NCBI RefSeq assembly: GCF_009909235.1
Contig: NZ_JAAAPO010000004.1
Span: forward strand, 396,001-460,000
DNA from: Novosphingobium ovatum
Lineage (GTDB): Bacteria > Pseudomonadota > Alphaproteobacteria > Sphingomonadales > Sphingomonadaceae
Length of the DNA stretch: 64,000 nucleotides
Direction of reading: 5' to 3'
The notes beneath the pieces are model-generated. The model made no database searches. It was not told the origin of the DNA and saw only the letters and a program-made list of their open reading frames with translations. Both the position numbers and the translations under genes were made by a program. Shown here one piece after another: positions 16,067 to 25,666 of this stretch (position 1 is the first letter of the stretch; every line of letters begins with the position of its first letter).

Positions 16067-18846
16067 TTGTCGTCGACATCTCGTTTAATGCCCGCATTTC
16101 GCGGCGCCCGTTCCGCCGCCTTTTGCTGGAACGCTTCCTGGGCCCCGGCGTCATCCCGAGCCACCTCTGCCGCACCACGCTGAATTGCTGCCCTAGCAGC
16201 GTCATCGCCCGGCGCATGACGGCCCGTTCCCGACCCATCCGCCGATCCTTGAGGCGCATGGCGAGCCGCTGATCGTAAGCCGCGGCGCCCCTGCGGTCGA
16301 GGCGTTTCCTCTGGCATGGAAAACTCAGCGGGCGCTGGCACGCCCCCCATCGTTGTAGCCGGATCTACCAAAACCGCCCGAACCGGTTCCAAGCCCTCGG
16401 CCGCATATTGCTCCAGAATACGCCCGACGATCATGTTGCGGACTTCGCGCTGATGGGGGGATGGTGTGGTGTTGGTGAGTGAGGGCGCGCCCAGATCGCG
16501 GAATTCAGGGCTTGCCGCCATTTCGGCATAGCGCGAGGCAATGACCTGGCTCATGTCGTCGGAGATCTGGTAGCCGTTGCTGCGCGAGAGCGAGGCCATA
16601 CTTTCGAGGCGCGAGCCGACCTCATCGGAGCGGGTGGCCTGACGCTCGAGCGATTGCGCTTCAGAAAAGTCGCGCTCGATGGCGTGCCGCTTTTCGGCGA
16701 AGTTCTCGACGCGGTGGAAGGTGCCATCACGCCAGTAGCCGCCATCGGTGAGCGTGATATCCTGCCCATTGGCATGGTAGCGGGTGACGTTGCTGCCCTG
16801 GCTTTGGCTGAGGCTGTCGCTGGTTCCATGGGCTTCCTGATCGCCGGTGGTCTTCGCCCATCGATGATCCCATGTGCCGCCTGCCGAGGCGCCGACTTCG
16901 GCCCCCAGCACCTTGCCGCCGACGCCCGCCTTCGCGCCCGCATTGATCCCAAACGTGTTGGTCTCAGTATGGCCCAGCGAGCGGCCCGAAGTCAGGGTCT
17001 CGCCAATCGTGCGGTTCGTGCCGGTATGTTGCTTCGAATCGGTCCCCTGCCGGTCGGACAATGTTGTGGTGTTCCCGCCCTGACCGCCTGTCGCCCCTTC
17101 GCTACCGCTCGCGCGGCGCGAACCGGACGAGAGACTGTCGAGGGTGCGCATCCCATGGCTCCAGCGCTCGGCCGAGGTTTCCCGCATGGCATTTGCGCGT
17201 GTGTGATACTGCGCGCCGGTTTGCTGAAGGTTGCCCGTGACGCTCTGCATCTCACTGGCCGAGAAGCCGAAACGGCTGATGCCTTGCGAAGTGTTATAGA
17301 CCGTCGAGCCGTCGGGCATGGTCGAGGTGATCGTGCCATTGTCGCCGCGCATGTTGACCTGCGGGATCGGGCTGGCTGAGACGGTCCAGGTGGGCGCGGT
17401 GTTGACCTGATGGCCGGTCACATTCTGGAACTGGCTGTTGCCATAGGCATAGTTGCCGGTGGTGCGCTCGACGGCGGCAGCCTCGGCCGCATGCATTGCG
17501 GGCGCCAGCATGGCGGTGGTGTTGGACGCAATCGACATGGCGCCCTTGGCCATGCCGGCGGCCATGACCGGCACGAACATGAGGAGGTAGCCGGCCAGCG
17601 TTTCCATGTTCTGGTTGACGGAATCGATGCCCGCCATCGTCGCCATCGTCATCCCATTCGGCGCGAGCGCGGAAAGCTGGGCCGCCGAATATTGCGTGAT
17701 GAACATGTGGAGCACCGCATAGATCGGTCCCCAGGATGCGAGATAGAAGAAGCCCGTGAGGTAGCCCTTCAGCAGCGCCGGCCCGGTCTGCGGAAAAAGG
17801 AAGAGCGGGAAGACCACCGGGAACATCGCATAGAAGACGATGGTCAGCACAAGGTTCAGCACCGGCACCCAGGTCATCGCCTGCCGCGCGGCGGAGATGT
17901 AGCTGTTCTGCGCCTGCACATCGGCGTGAAGCGCGGCGAAGGTGTCGCCGCCGCCCGATCCGAAATTGGCCCGCGCCTCCATGAAGGCGTTCACCAGAGA
18001 GCGCTGCTGGAAGATTGTCTGCGCGCTCATCAAGGTGCCGCCGTAATAGGCCTGCGCCATGGTCGGCAGATCACTCTTGAGCTTGGTCACTGCGCTGGCG
18101 GCAGGCAGGTTGGGATAGAAGGCGGGCGCCGCTGCGTTGATCCCAGCGTTGGTCAGGGCTGGAAAGGCCTGAACAATGGCCTGATAGGCGCTCTGGCAGC
18201 CGATGATCGTGGCTGTGCCTCCGCCGGCAGGGATCCAGGTTGTCGAGCGCGCCGGCGAGCCCGGGCCGATGGCGGAGAGCAGGTCAGGCGAACTCGCCAG
18301 TGTTGACCAGCCATTCCCTTGGCCCAGCAGGATGTCATAGAAGGTGCATTGGGCCAGATAGCCCTCGACATTGGCCTTCATGATCGGATCGGCGATCGTG
18401 AACTGGCTGGTGAGATCGTTGAGACGCGTGGGATAGATCATCCCGCCCGCGCTGTAGGTCAGCGCCGATGGCATGGTGAAAACGCTCTCTGCCGTCTTTG
18501 TCAGCCAATTGTTCACTTGGGCGGAGAAGCTGGCGACCATGGCAAGGCCGATCGGCACATTGGCCACCGCGCCATTGCCAACCGTCGGGTTGATCGTGTC
18601 GGAGACGACCACCGTGGTCGTGGGCACGATCATGCACATGTACATGGCGGTGGCCGAGAGGAACCAGTGGAACAGCACCCGCCAGTTCAATGAGAAGGCC
18701 ATGACCAGCAGGCTGTAGCCAAGGCCCATCACCATCACGACTTGCAGCATCGAGCGGAAACCGCCGCCGCCGGTCCAGGCGGCGACGGCGTTCAGGACGT
18801 TGACGATATACTGACCGCCCCCGCTGGTGATGACATTGACGGTCAT
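16060..18846 (-). CDS. traG: Conjugal transfer protein TraG (F-type mating pair stabilisation)
   Basis: A 928-residue inner-membrane protein. The N-terminal half has several transmembrane segments (about residues 32-55, 60-80, 330-360, 360-385) as in the TraG N-terminal domain. The C-terminal half is a hydrophilic region rich in Ser, Gly, Thr and Gln that would lie in the periplasm. In F plasmids TraG acts in pilus assembly and, with TraN, in mating pair stabilisation. It is the last gene of the minus-strand tra operon, 10 bp after traH. Confidence 0.88.
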   Translation of the reverse strand: MTVNVITSGGGQYIVNVLNAVAAWTGGGGFRSMLQVVMVMGLGYSLLVMAFSLNWRVLFHWFLSATAMYMCMIVPTTTVVVSDTINPTVGNGAVANVPIGLAMVASFSAQVNNWLTKTAESVFTMPSALTYSAGGMIYPTRLNDLTSQFTIADPIMKANVEGYLAQCTFYDILLGQGNGWSTLASSPDLLSAIGPGSPARSTTWIPAGGGTATIIGCQSAYQAIVQAFPALTNAGINAAAPAFYPNLPAASAVTKLKSDLPTMAQAYYGGTLMSAQTIFQQRSLVNAFMEARANFGSGGGDTFAALHADVQAQNSYISAARQAMTWVPVLNLVLTIVFYAMFPVVFPLFLFPQTGPALLKGYLTGFFYLASWGPIYAVLHMFITQYSAAQLSALAPNGMTMATMAGIDSVNQNMETLAGYLLMFVPVMAAGMAKGAMSIASNTTAMLAPAMHAAEAAAVERTTGNYAYGNSQFQNVTGHQVNTAPTWTVSASPIPQVNMRGDNGTITSTMPDGSTVYNTSQGISRFGFSASEMQSVTGNLQQTGAQYHTRANAMRETSAERWSHGMRTLDSLSSGSRRASGSEGATGGQGGNTTTLSDRQGTDSKQHTGTNRTIGETLTSGRSLGHTETNTFGINAGAKAGVGGKVLGAEVGASAGGTWDHRWAKTTGDQEAHGTSDSLSQSQGSNVTRYHANGQDITLTDGGYWRDGTFHRVENFAEKRHAIERDFSEAQSLERQATRSDEVGSRLESMASLSRSNGYQISDDMSQVIASRYAEMAASPEFRDLGAPSLTNTTPSPHQREVRNMIVGRILEQYAAEGLEPVRAVLVDPATTMGGVPAPAEFSMPEETPRPQGRRGLRSAARHAPQGSADGSGTGRHAPGDDAARAAIQRGAAEVARDDAGAQEAFQQKAAERAPRNAGIKRDVDDKP

Positions 18847-18856
18847 GGGGCTGATC

Positions 18857-20287
18857 TCACTGAAGGGGGTGCTGGCCGAGCGACCTCTCGAACTGGAGGG
18901 CGGCGGTCATCTGGGGGGACATGGTGTTGCGCAAAGTGGCCTCGATACGGATCGTGCGCTCGAGGATCTGCTCGGTGCGGGTCAGGCGCTCGGAATTATG
19001 GACCACCTGCGCGTCCAGCGTCTTGGTTACATCGCGGAGCTGATCCTGCCACTGCTTGAGGGTCAGCGGATCGGCGTTCTGGAAGGAGGACTGGCCGTCG
19101 GTGACCATCTTGTAGAACTGGCCGACGATGGTCTCGAGCAGGTCGACCGAGGTGATTTCGGCAAGGCTGGAAATGTCCGCCGAGTTCATGCCGCCAAAGC
19201 TCGCCGCGGCATTGACCACCATGATCTTGTAAAGCGGGATGGTGGTGGCGCCGAGCAGGCCGATCTCTTCGGAGGTCAATTGCTGGTTGCCCTGGATGCG
19301 CCCGGCAATGTCGATCAGCAGGTTGTAGACGCGGGTTTTCAGGGCATTGCTGGTGCTGACCGAGAGGCTGGTCTGCGAGGGGTTGAGGCACTTGTCGGTG
19401 GTGTCGCAGGCATAGACGGTGGCGCTGTTGCCGCCATCGAGCAGCGCAGTGATGAGCGCTGGATCGCCTTGGCCCAGAAACTTGAAGGTTGGGCCTTGGG
19501 TGTCGCTGGTGCCGGGTTGGTAGATCACCGTGCCGACAAGGCTCATCAGATATTGTTTAAAGGCCGTGTCGAAGCTTGGGTATTTCTGGCTCAGCATCGA
19601 CCAGGTATAATTGTAGGGGCCAGCAGGGATTGTGCTGTCGGAATTGCCCTTGATGGTCGAACTTTGGCTGCCGCCTGTGCCGCAGCCCTGCTCGGAAGAG
19701 GCCCAGTCAGAGAAGACGCCCTGGCTGTTGCCGATGATCTTGCAGAATTGGCTGTCGCGCGCGCCCACCATACCGGCAAGCCCGGCCGCGACCTGTTGGC
19801 CTGCCTGACACGCATCGAGGCTGTGCTGGGTGAACTGCTGGACCTTCTGCATCATCTTCTCGATCGAGGTGCCGATCTGCGAGGAGATGGCGTTGATCGC
19901 GAGGTCAAAAACGAAGGCCAGCGCGCCATTGGCCGCCGCCTTCATGGCCGCCACGATCTGGTCGGTGTTGATGAAGGAAAAGCCGCCGGTGAAAATGTCG
20001 ATGCCGCCGCAGCCCGCCTTGACGCTGGGCATTTGCAGCGAGCCCAACTGGTAGGTCGTTTGGGCGGGGAAGCGCACCCAGAGGTTGCCGCCCGAGTAAT
20101 ACCCGCCCTGTTGGCCGTTATAGGCGACCGGGCCGGTGGCGTTGGCCGCCCCGCCAAGATTGGAAAAGAAGGAGTTGAGCTGGCCGTTGACGTCTGCCTG
20201 CGCGGTCTGGAGGCAGAGCAGATTGCTGAGCGCCAGCACCGTGAGGGCGCGGGCCAGCCAATGGCGGATCGCATGGGGCCAGCGCAT
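18857..20287 (-). CDS. traH: Conjugal transfer pilus assembly protein TraH
   Basis: A 476-residue protein with an N-terminal signal segment (about 1-31, ending TAQA) and the conserved TraH body, including GCGGIDIFTGGFSFIN and a paired-Cys region (CQAGQQVA ... CKIIG). TraH is a periplasmic or outer-membrane-associated factor for pilus assembly in F-type systems. Its ATG overlaps the traF stop, with traF upstream and traG downstream, the canonical F-H-G order. Confidence 0.9.
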   Translation of the reverse strand: MRWPHAIRHWLARALTVLALSNLLCLQTAQADVNGQLNSFFSNLGGAANATGPVAYNGQQGGYYSGGNLWVRFPAQTTYQLGSLQMPSVKAGCGGIDIFTGGFSFINTDQIVAAMKAAANGALAFVFDLAINAISSQIGTSIEKMMQKVQQFTQHSLDACQAGQQVAAGLAGMVGARDSQFCKIIGNSQGVFSDWASSEQGCGTGGSQSSTIKGNSDSTIPAGPYNYTWSMLSQKYPSFDTAFKQYLMSLVGTVIYQPGTSDTQGPTFKFLGQGDPALITALLDGGNSATVYACDTTDKCLNPSQTSLSVSTSNALKTRVYNLLIDIAGRIQGNQQLTSEEIGLLGATTIPLYKIMVVNAAASFGGMNSADISSLAEITSVDLLETIVGQFYKMVTDGQSSFQNADPLTLKQWQDQLRDVTKTLDAQVVHNSERLTRTEQILERTIRIEATLRNTMSPQMTAALQFERSLGQHPLQ

Positions 20288-21216
20288 CAGAAGTCGCTCC
20301 CCGGTTTGACGCTGGTGAGATAGAAGATGCGTTGCAGCACCTCATCCTCGGCCATGATGCCGTAACCGATGGGGATCGGCTTCTTGAGATAGGTGTCGAA
20401 GAGCACGAGCGCCGGCACCTGACCGCCTTCAAGGCCCATCTTCTCATACTGGCCCTGATTGACGACATAGCGCGGAAAGGCGGGGGTCGGGCCGCCGTCC
20501 ATCGAGACCGGCAGGACCGAGAGGTGGTATTTGTCCGAGAGCGTGCGGACGATAGGCGAGAAAACCTCGCAGGCCCCGCAGGATGACGAGTAGAAGAAGA
20601 ACAGTCCATAGCGTTCCGAGAGCGAGGCTATGACGGCCTCGCGGTCGGTCTTGCGTTGGGCGAGCCATGCCGTCTTGCCAAGCGTGCTGACCGGGCGCTG
20701 GAGCGTGTAATCGAGGTCGGGGTGCTGCCAGATCGCGCGTTCCCAGACATCGGCAAAGGTAGAGGCGCGGTCGAGCTGCTCGCGCTGGTAGCGGACATAG
20801 GCGATGATGTTGTCCGAGGTCGGCTCGAGGATCGCCTTGGCCTTCAACTCTTCAAGCCGCGCACCGATCTTGTCGAGCTGCTGGCGGTAGGTTGGAGAGG
20901 CGGCGCTGGCCGAGGCCGCCGGCTCGCTGGGCTTGGGTTTCGGGCGTTCGCAGTAGAACCAGGTGCCCAGCTTGCGCTCGCCGCAATAGAAGGGATCGCC
21001 GGTAACGGTGGACGTGTCCACATGTTCACCTGTGAGGCTGTCCACCTGTTCACGCGTGGACGGGTTCGCATCCTCACGATTGGACACGTCCTCCTGTTCC
21101 AGTGTGGGGCTGGCTTGCGGGCTGTCCATCGCCATGAGCGGGCTGGCCGCAAGAAGACTGACGCCAGCGAGTAAGGCGGCGAACGTGGCGGTGATCGGGC
21201 GTGAAGCTTTGCACAT
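20287..21216 (-). CDS. traF: Conjugal transfer protein TraF (thioredoxin fold)
   Basis: A 309-residue periplasmic protein. ATG at 21216, 4 bases after the traN stop, is followed by a signal peptide (AALLAGVSLLAASPLMA). A Ser/Thr-rich linker leads to a thioredoxin-like domain with a CGAC active-site motif (FFYSSSCGACEVF). Family TraF proteins help pilus assembly; some, like this one, keep the Cys pair. It follows traN and precedes traH. Confidence 0.88.
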   Translation of the reverse strand: MCKASRPITATFAALLAGVSLLAASPLMAMDSPQASPTLEQEDVSNREDANPSTREQVDSLTGEHVDTSTVTGDPFYCGERKLGTWFYCERPKPKPSEPAASASAASPTYRQQLDKIGARLEELKAKAILEPTSDNIIAYVRYQREQLDRASTFADVWERAIWQHPDLDYTLQRPVSTLGKTAWLAQRKTDREAVIASLSERYGLFFFYSSSCGACEVFSPIVRTLSDKYHLSVLPVSMDGGPTPAFPRYVVNQGQYEKMGLEGGQVPALVLFDTYLKKPIPIGYGIMAEDEVLQRIFYLTSVKPGSDF

Positions 21217-21220
21217 GGCG

Positions 21221-23149
21221 TCAGGATCCTTGACCATGGGTTTGGTAGTAGGCTTGGACCTTCTGCTGGATCTGGGCGGAGGTCTGGAGCGAGGCGGGCA
21301 GCGAAACGGCGCTGGTGAAGTCGGCAAAGACTTCCGCGAAATCCATCTTGGAGAGATCAAGCTTGGAGAACTGGTCGACGGTGAAGCCGGTGCAGGTAGG
21401 CGATTGCGGGCTCCCGAAATCCAGCCCCAATTGCGCACGGCCCTGCTCCTGGATCACACGGGCAAGTTTGGACTGGTAGCAGCAGTAGCTCTTGCGCATG
21501 GTGGTGCAGACAAAGAGCGCCTTCTCCGAGCAATATTCGCCGACATAGTGGCACAGGCCCATGCGGTCTTTGACGTCGAGCTGCATTTCCTCACCCGAGC
21601 ACATGAAGAGCGGCAGGAACTGGGTTACAAGGCCAAGCAGCATGGCCGGATTGCCCGAGGCGAGGCCGATGGCGGCCGTGGCGGCCGCAGCGCCGGTCAA
21701 CAGGCCGGAAACCTTGCCTGCACAGCAATTGACAAGGCCGAACAGCGGCTTGTGGCAGCCGGTGGCATCGCCATCAAAGATCGTCAGCTTGTTGGCGTCA
21801 AACTGCTGCTTGGCGTCCTTCATCGCGTTCATCGCGACCAAGGTCTTGGCCAGATCAGGCGCTGGCGAGGTCGGAAGCTGGGTGCAGCTTCCATCGATGC
21901 AATAGACGTCCCCGCTGCACGAATAGGCCTGGGTGGTCTGGCTCGTGGCCGGGGTCGTGCATTTGTAGACCTCGCTCTTGACCTGGCAGGCGCCAACCTG
22001 CGGGCTGTCGAGGCAGACCTCGTGGTCGAAGCTGCAATTGCTCTTGGCCGACAGCGTTGCGCAGTCGTTCGCATTCGAGAGTGTGCTGCACTGGTAACTC
22101 GCCTGCCATTGCCAGCAATCGTGCGTGACCGCGATGCCGTTGATGCTGCGGGTGGCAGGCGAGGCATCGACGCAGACCTGGCTGGGTTGCAGGCAGGTCT
22201 GGCCCGTGGGCAGAGCCTTCAGCTTGGCCTGGCAATCGGCATTGTCGACGCTCGAGCCCTGATAGATCTGGATTGGCCCGACATAGGCCGCGCCCGGCAC
22301 ACCCGGCGCCTGATCCTGCGGCGGAGGCTCGAAGCAGAGCGTCGTGTGATTGATGCAATAGGTCTTCGAGGCACTCGCGCCGTAATTGGTCTGCGCGCCG
22401 CAATTGTAGGTCGTATCGGTCTCGGTGAAAACCATGCCGAGGCCCGCGCCGGGCGGCCAGTTGGTGACCGAGGGCTTCTTGGTCTGGCTGACCTGCGTGC
22501 AGGAAGACTGGCTGGCGAAACTGCCACAGTCTGAAACCTCGCCCCAATAGAACGTGCCGCCGGTGTTGGGGTTGTAGATGTCCCATTCCGATGTGTGGCA
22601 GGTGTATTGGTAGGCGCTGGTGAACTGGTTGGTCCAGCCAATCGTGCAGGAGAAGCTGCTGTCGGTTTCGGCCGTGCCAATCTGGCAGGAATCGTAATAG
22701 GTGCTGCTCGTGCCGCTGCTGGCCGGAATGGGCTGGCAATTGCCCTGTGAACTCCCCACTATCCCGGTGTAGCTCGTCGGGCTGCTCTCGACCTGCTTGG
22801 CGCTCGAGAGGCCAAGGCTTGAGGCATCGACCACTGGTCGGTTCGGGTTGGTGACGATGGCATAGGGCTGCGAGGTGACTGCGGCGACCGCGCCGTCCCC
22901 TGCAAGGCTGTTCGGGTTGGACAGATACTGGCCTTGCGGCAGATCGGCGCCGCCATAGCCCGGCACGGCATTGGGCGCGGACTGGCTGGTGACATTGCCG
23001 GTGACCTGGCCCTGCAACTGGCTGGCAATCGCGCTGGCCGCAGCCTTGGGATCGACGGTCTGGGCGGAAAGCGGCGTGCTGGCCAACAGGGTTGAGGCCA
23101 TTAACGCGCTGGAGGCCAACCCGCGAAGCAGGATCGCGCGCGCCGTCAT
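21221..23149 (-). CDS. traN: Mating pair stabilisation protein TraN
   Basis: A 642-residue, very Cys-rich secreted protein with a signal peptide (about 1-29, ending LSAQ). The C-terminal block (LFGLVNCCAGKVSG, CSGEEMQLDVKDRMGLCHYVGEYCSEKA, KSYCCYQSKLARVIQEQGRAQLG) is the conserved TraN domain. TraN is an outer-membrane adhesin that recognises recipient surface proteins; the Ser/Thr/Gln-rich central part would be variable. The stop of trbC overlaps its start, and DsbC- and TraF-type proteins in the same operon could form its disulfides. Confidence 0.9.
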   Translation of the reverse strand: MTARAILLRGLASSALMASTLLASTPLSAQTVDPKAAASAIASQLQGQVTGNVTSQSAPNAVPGYGGADLPQGQYLSNPNSLAGDGAVAAVTSQPYAIVTNPNRPVVDASSLGLSSAKQVESSPTSYTGIVGSSQGNCQPIPASSGTSSTYYDSCQIGTAETDSSFSCTIGWTNQFTSAYQYTCHTSEWDIYNPNTGGTFYWGEVSDCGSFASQSSCTQVSQTKKPSVTNWPPGAGLGMVFTETDTTYNCGAQTNYGASASKTYCINHTTLCFEPPPQDQAPGVPGAAYVGPIQIYQGSSVDNADCQAKLKALPTGQTCLQPSQVCVDASPATRSINGIAVTHDCWQWQASYQCSTLSNANDCATLSAKSNCSFDHEVCLDSPQVGACQVKSEVYKCTTPATSQTTQAYSCSGDVYCIDGSCTQLPTSPAPDLAKTLVAMNAMKDAKQQFDANKLTIFDGDATGCHKPLFGLVNCCAGKVSGLLTGAAAATAAIGLASGNPAMLLGLVTQFLPLFMCSGEEMQLDVKDRMGLCHYVGEYCSEKALFVCTTMRKSYCCYQSKLARVIQEQGRAQLGLDFGSPQSPTCTGFTVDQFSKLDLSKMDFAEVFADFTSAVSLPASLQTSAQIQQKVQAYYQTHGQGS

Positions 23150-23904
23150 TGTGCCCGCTCCAGATTGGTCAGCGCTTGTTTTGCAACCGGCGCTCCGGGG
23201 CCACGCCCTTGCGCGATGGTCTCGAGCGCGAAATGGGTCGTCACATTGCCCGCGATCCGGTCATAGGGCGTCGGGCTGCTGGCACAGTCTTCCCCAGAGC
23301 AGAGGTCGAAGCTCGAGGATGCCGCGACATAGGTGGGCACCGCCTCAATGCCATAGGCCCGGAAAAGCCGTGGATCGATGCTGATATGGGCGCCGGACGT
23401 ATCGCCGATGGCCTCATGCAGCGCGGCCATGAAGGGCTTGGGGCCGCCTGGCGAGAAGCCACGAAAAACCACCATGCCGCCTGCCTTGGATACGTCGGCG
23501 ATCATCCGCTTCAGGGATTCAGGCGGCATCGACAGGCTGGCAAAGGCAATCAGCATAGGCGCCGATTGCGGAGTTGGCGTCATGCTGCGCCCAGCGTCGG
23601 CCACCAGCGCATCGAGATCTACCGGATCTCCAGTCGGGTGCGGCTTGGCCCTTGCGGCCGCCTCGGCCTTCACCTTGGCCTGAGAACTCTCAACTAGCGC
23701 GGACACATCCTCAGCAAGATCGGCGCTGGCCTCGGCCTGATGGCCGAGCACTTGATCGACGAATTGGCCGAGGTTGCGGGCATGGGCTTGTGCGGCCTTG
23801 TTGATGGCATCGAGATCAAGCCCATCGACCGTAGTCTGGGCCAGTACGGTTCCGACACCGCCGACGGCGACCAGCGAGCCGAGCAGAAGGAGAGATTTGC
23901 GCAT
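23146..23904 (-). CDS. trbC: Type-F conjugative pilin assembly protein TrbC
   Basis: A 252-residue periplasmic protein with a signal peptide (KSLLLLGSLVAVGGVGTVLA). The C-terminal region (LIAFASLSMPPESLKRMI through IDPRLFRAYGIEAVPTYV) is the TrbC_Ftype domain, which resembles a thioredoxin fold without the CxxC. ATG at 23904 has a GGGAGGG ribosome site 14 bases after the traU stop; longer upstream starts run back into traU. TrbC works with TraW in pilus assembly. Confidence 0.88.
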   Translation of the reverse strand: MRKSLLLLGSLVAVGGVGTVLAQTTVDGLDLDAINKAAQAHARNLGQFVDQVLGHQAEASADLAEDVSALVESSQAKVKAEAAARAKPHPTGDPVDLDALVADAGRSMTPTPQSAPMLIAFASLSMPPESLKRMIADVSKAGGMVVFRGFSPGGPKPFMAALHEAIGDTSGAHISIDPRLFRAYGIEAVPTYVAASSSFDLCSGEDCASSPTPYDRIAGNVTTHFALETIAQGRGPGAPVAKQALTNLERAQ

Positions 23905-23918
23905 CTTTGACCCTCCCA

Positions 23919-25007
23919 TCAGAACGCGCAGCAATTGCGCTTGCGCCACAGGAGGTAGCCAACGTCCTCACCTACCACCGGATAGGTGTGCGAGGTGAGC
24001 TGGACGGCGGTCGATCCACCGGGAGGCTGACAGGCATAGCGGCCCGTGGTGGCCGCGACCGGGTTCACCATTTGCAGCCGGTATTGCTGTTTGCGCATGA
24101 TCGGCATGATGTATTTGCCGCAGAGGCCGGACTCGCCCATCGTGCCCCAGGCGAGCGCGGTGCGGTGCATCTTGAAGACCATGCGCTCGGCCGCGAGCCG
24201 CATTGACTGGTCCATCGTATCGTTGTTCCCGATGTTGCCGGTCATTGGGTACATCGAGCCATTGCAGCCCGCGCACCAGAAGAGCTGATCGAGCGGCAGC
24301 GCGGCGGTGGCGGCGACGCAATCGGCGGCACAAGCAACCTGTGCCAGCGGAAAATCGAACATGACCGTTTCAGGATAGACGAGCGCGGCCAGCGTATCGT
24401 CGTTCCAAGTCGGGTCGATCTCGGTCATATAGGCGAGATCGAAGGAGGCGGATTCAAAGCAGATGAAATCCCCCAGCAACTCCAGCAGATAGAACAGCGG
24501 GTAGACGTAATAATGCGCCTGATACTGGGCGCTCATTTGCGTGTTTCCGCCCTTTTGCGCGGCGGCCGAGACATGGCCGTTGCCCACATACATGCCCGGA
24601 TTGATCGTCAGCCCGCCCAGGTTGGGGAAGCAGAAGGGCTTGGTGGTCACGTCGATCAGGCGCACCGGCTCCCAGAAGCCGAAGGATAGGCCCGGCCGGA
24701 TGCCGCACAAGCACACCGGCAGGCTGGGATTTCCGGGATCGGGTTTGTCACTCGGCCAGAGGTCGAAGCCGCCGATTGACAGAGGGAAGAAGCAATCCCA
24801 GCAGATGTCGGTGATGGGATTGGGGAAATGGCCATGACAGGTGGGCGAGCCCTGCGCCTGCGCCACTTGCGCCGAGCCGAGTGCAATGCTCGCGGCGATC
24901 ATGGCCCAGAACTTGCCCATGCGGCGGCGGGGCGCGCGGCGTGTTGCCTTGCCGGTGTCGAGCCCACGCCCGAAGCGTTGCCAGAAGACAGGCCGGATGC
25001 GCTTCAT
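23919..25007 (-). CDS. traU: Conjugal transfer pilus assembly protein TraU
   Basis: A 362-residue Cys-rich protein. A twin-basic N-terminus leads to a signal segment ending AQA near residue 52. It has the TraU pattern: CHGHFPNPITDICWDCFFP, CLCGIRPGLSFGFWEP, CAADCVAA, FWCAGCNGSMYPMTGN and a C-terminal LLWRKRNCCAF. TraU is needed for DNA transfer and pilus assembly. Its ATG overlaps the traW stop (ATGA at 25004-25007). Confidence 0.92.
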   Translation of the reverse strand: MKRIRPVFWQRFGRGLDTGKATRRAPRRRMGKFWAMIAASIALGSAQVAQAQGSPTCHGHFPNPITDICWDCFFPLSIGGFDLWPSDKPDPGNPSLPVCLCGIRPGLSFGFWEPVRLIDVTTKPFCFPNLGGLTINPGMYVGNGHVSAAAQKGGNTQMSAQYQAHYYVYPLFYLLELLGDFICFESASFDLAYMTEIDPTWNDDTLAALVYPETVMFDFPLAQVACAADCVAATAALPLDQLFWCAGCNGSMYPMTGNIGNNDTMDQSMRLAAERMVFKMHRTALAWGTMGESGLCGKYIMPIMRKQQYRLQMVNPVAATTGRYACQPPGGSTAVQLTSHTYPVVGEDVGYLLWRKRNCCAF

Positions 25008-25666
25008 CGGCGATCTCCCGCCCGTTCTCCGGTTACTGGCAGCGCCACCTCGCGGATGTCGAGAAGGTCGCCCTGCTGGACGAGCAGCGCGGGCGTATGG
25101 GCGATGCCGAACTTGCCCGTCAGGCTTCCCATCTGGTCGAAATAGAACCGGCGCTGGGTCGCCTTCATGAGATCAGTGGGCGAACCTGCGACCAGCACGA
25201 TCCAGAGTTTGTCCGGCGCGCCCTGGTGCAGAGCCCACTCGCGTTCCACCGCGCTGTCTCCATCGATGAAAGCAAAGCTGTGGGCGAGATTGAGATGGGT
25301 TAGCGGATTGAAACGCTGGCCCTGCGCGGCAATCAGGTTCCCGCGCGCATCGCGGATGTCCTGTGAAAGCGTAACGCTGGGATCGAAACTCCAGTGCCGG
25401 TCGCTGGTGGCAGGGGTGATGCCCGCCACGGTATGGGGTCGGCGCACGCTCGCCTGTGCCGCTTCGACGAAGCGCTGGTTCATCGCATCGAGCTTGCCGT
25501 TCTGCCTTGCTGCTTCGAGCCGCGCCTTGATGACCGCCAGCAGGTCCGGCTCGGCAATCGACCAGGTCGGGCCGAACGTCCCGAAATCACGTGCGCTCGC
25601 CATCATCGGCGCCGAGCCAATGCCCAGCACGGCGAGCAGGATCGAGGCGGGACCGGCGCGCCTCAC
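25004..25666 (-). CDS. traW: Conjugal transfer protein TraW
   Basis: A 220-residue periplasmic protein. GTG at 25666 overlaps the upstream peptidase stop as GTGA and gives a signal peptide (GPASILLAVLGIGSAPMMASA). The TraW_N-like segment FGTFGPTWSIAEPDLL follows, and the body ends with TGKFGIAHTPALLVQQGDLLDIREV. TraW pairs with TrbC in F pilus assembly. Longer in-frame upstream starts would lie in the preceding gene. Confidence 0.88.
   Translation of the reverse strand: MRRAGPASILLAVLGIGSAPMMASARDFGTFGPTWSIAEPDLLAVIKARLEAARQNGKLDAMNQRFVEAAQASVRRPHTVAGITPATSDRHWSFDPSVTLSQDIRDARGNLIAAQGQRFNPLTHLNLAHSFAFIDGDSAVEREWALHQGAPDKLWIVLVAGSPTDLMKATQRRFYFDQMGSLTGKFGIAHTPALLVQQGDLLDIREVALPVTGERAGDRR

Noticed and set aside
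18827..20323. 498-codon open frame on the plus strand
   Set aside because: Lies wholly opposite traH with low-complexity, charged composition; the traH protein is clearly recognised.
21008..22534. 508-codon open frame on the plus strand
   Set aside because: Antisense to traN and traF in G+C-rich DNA; no domain.
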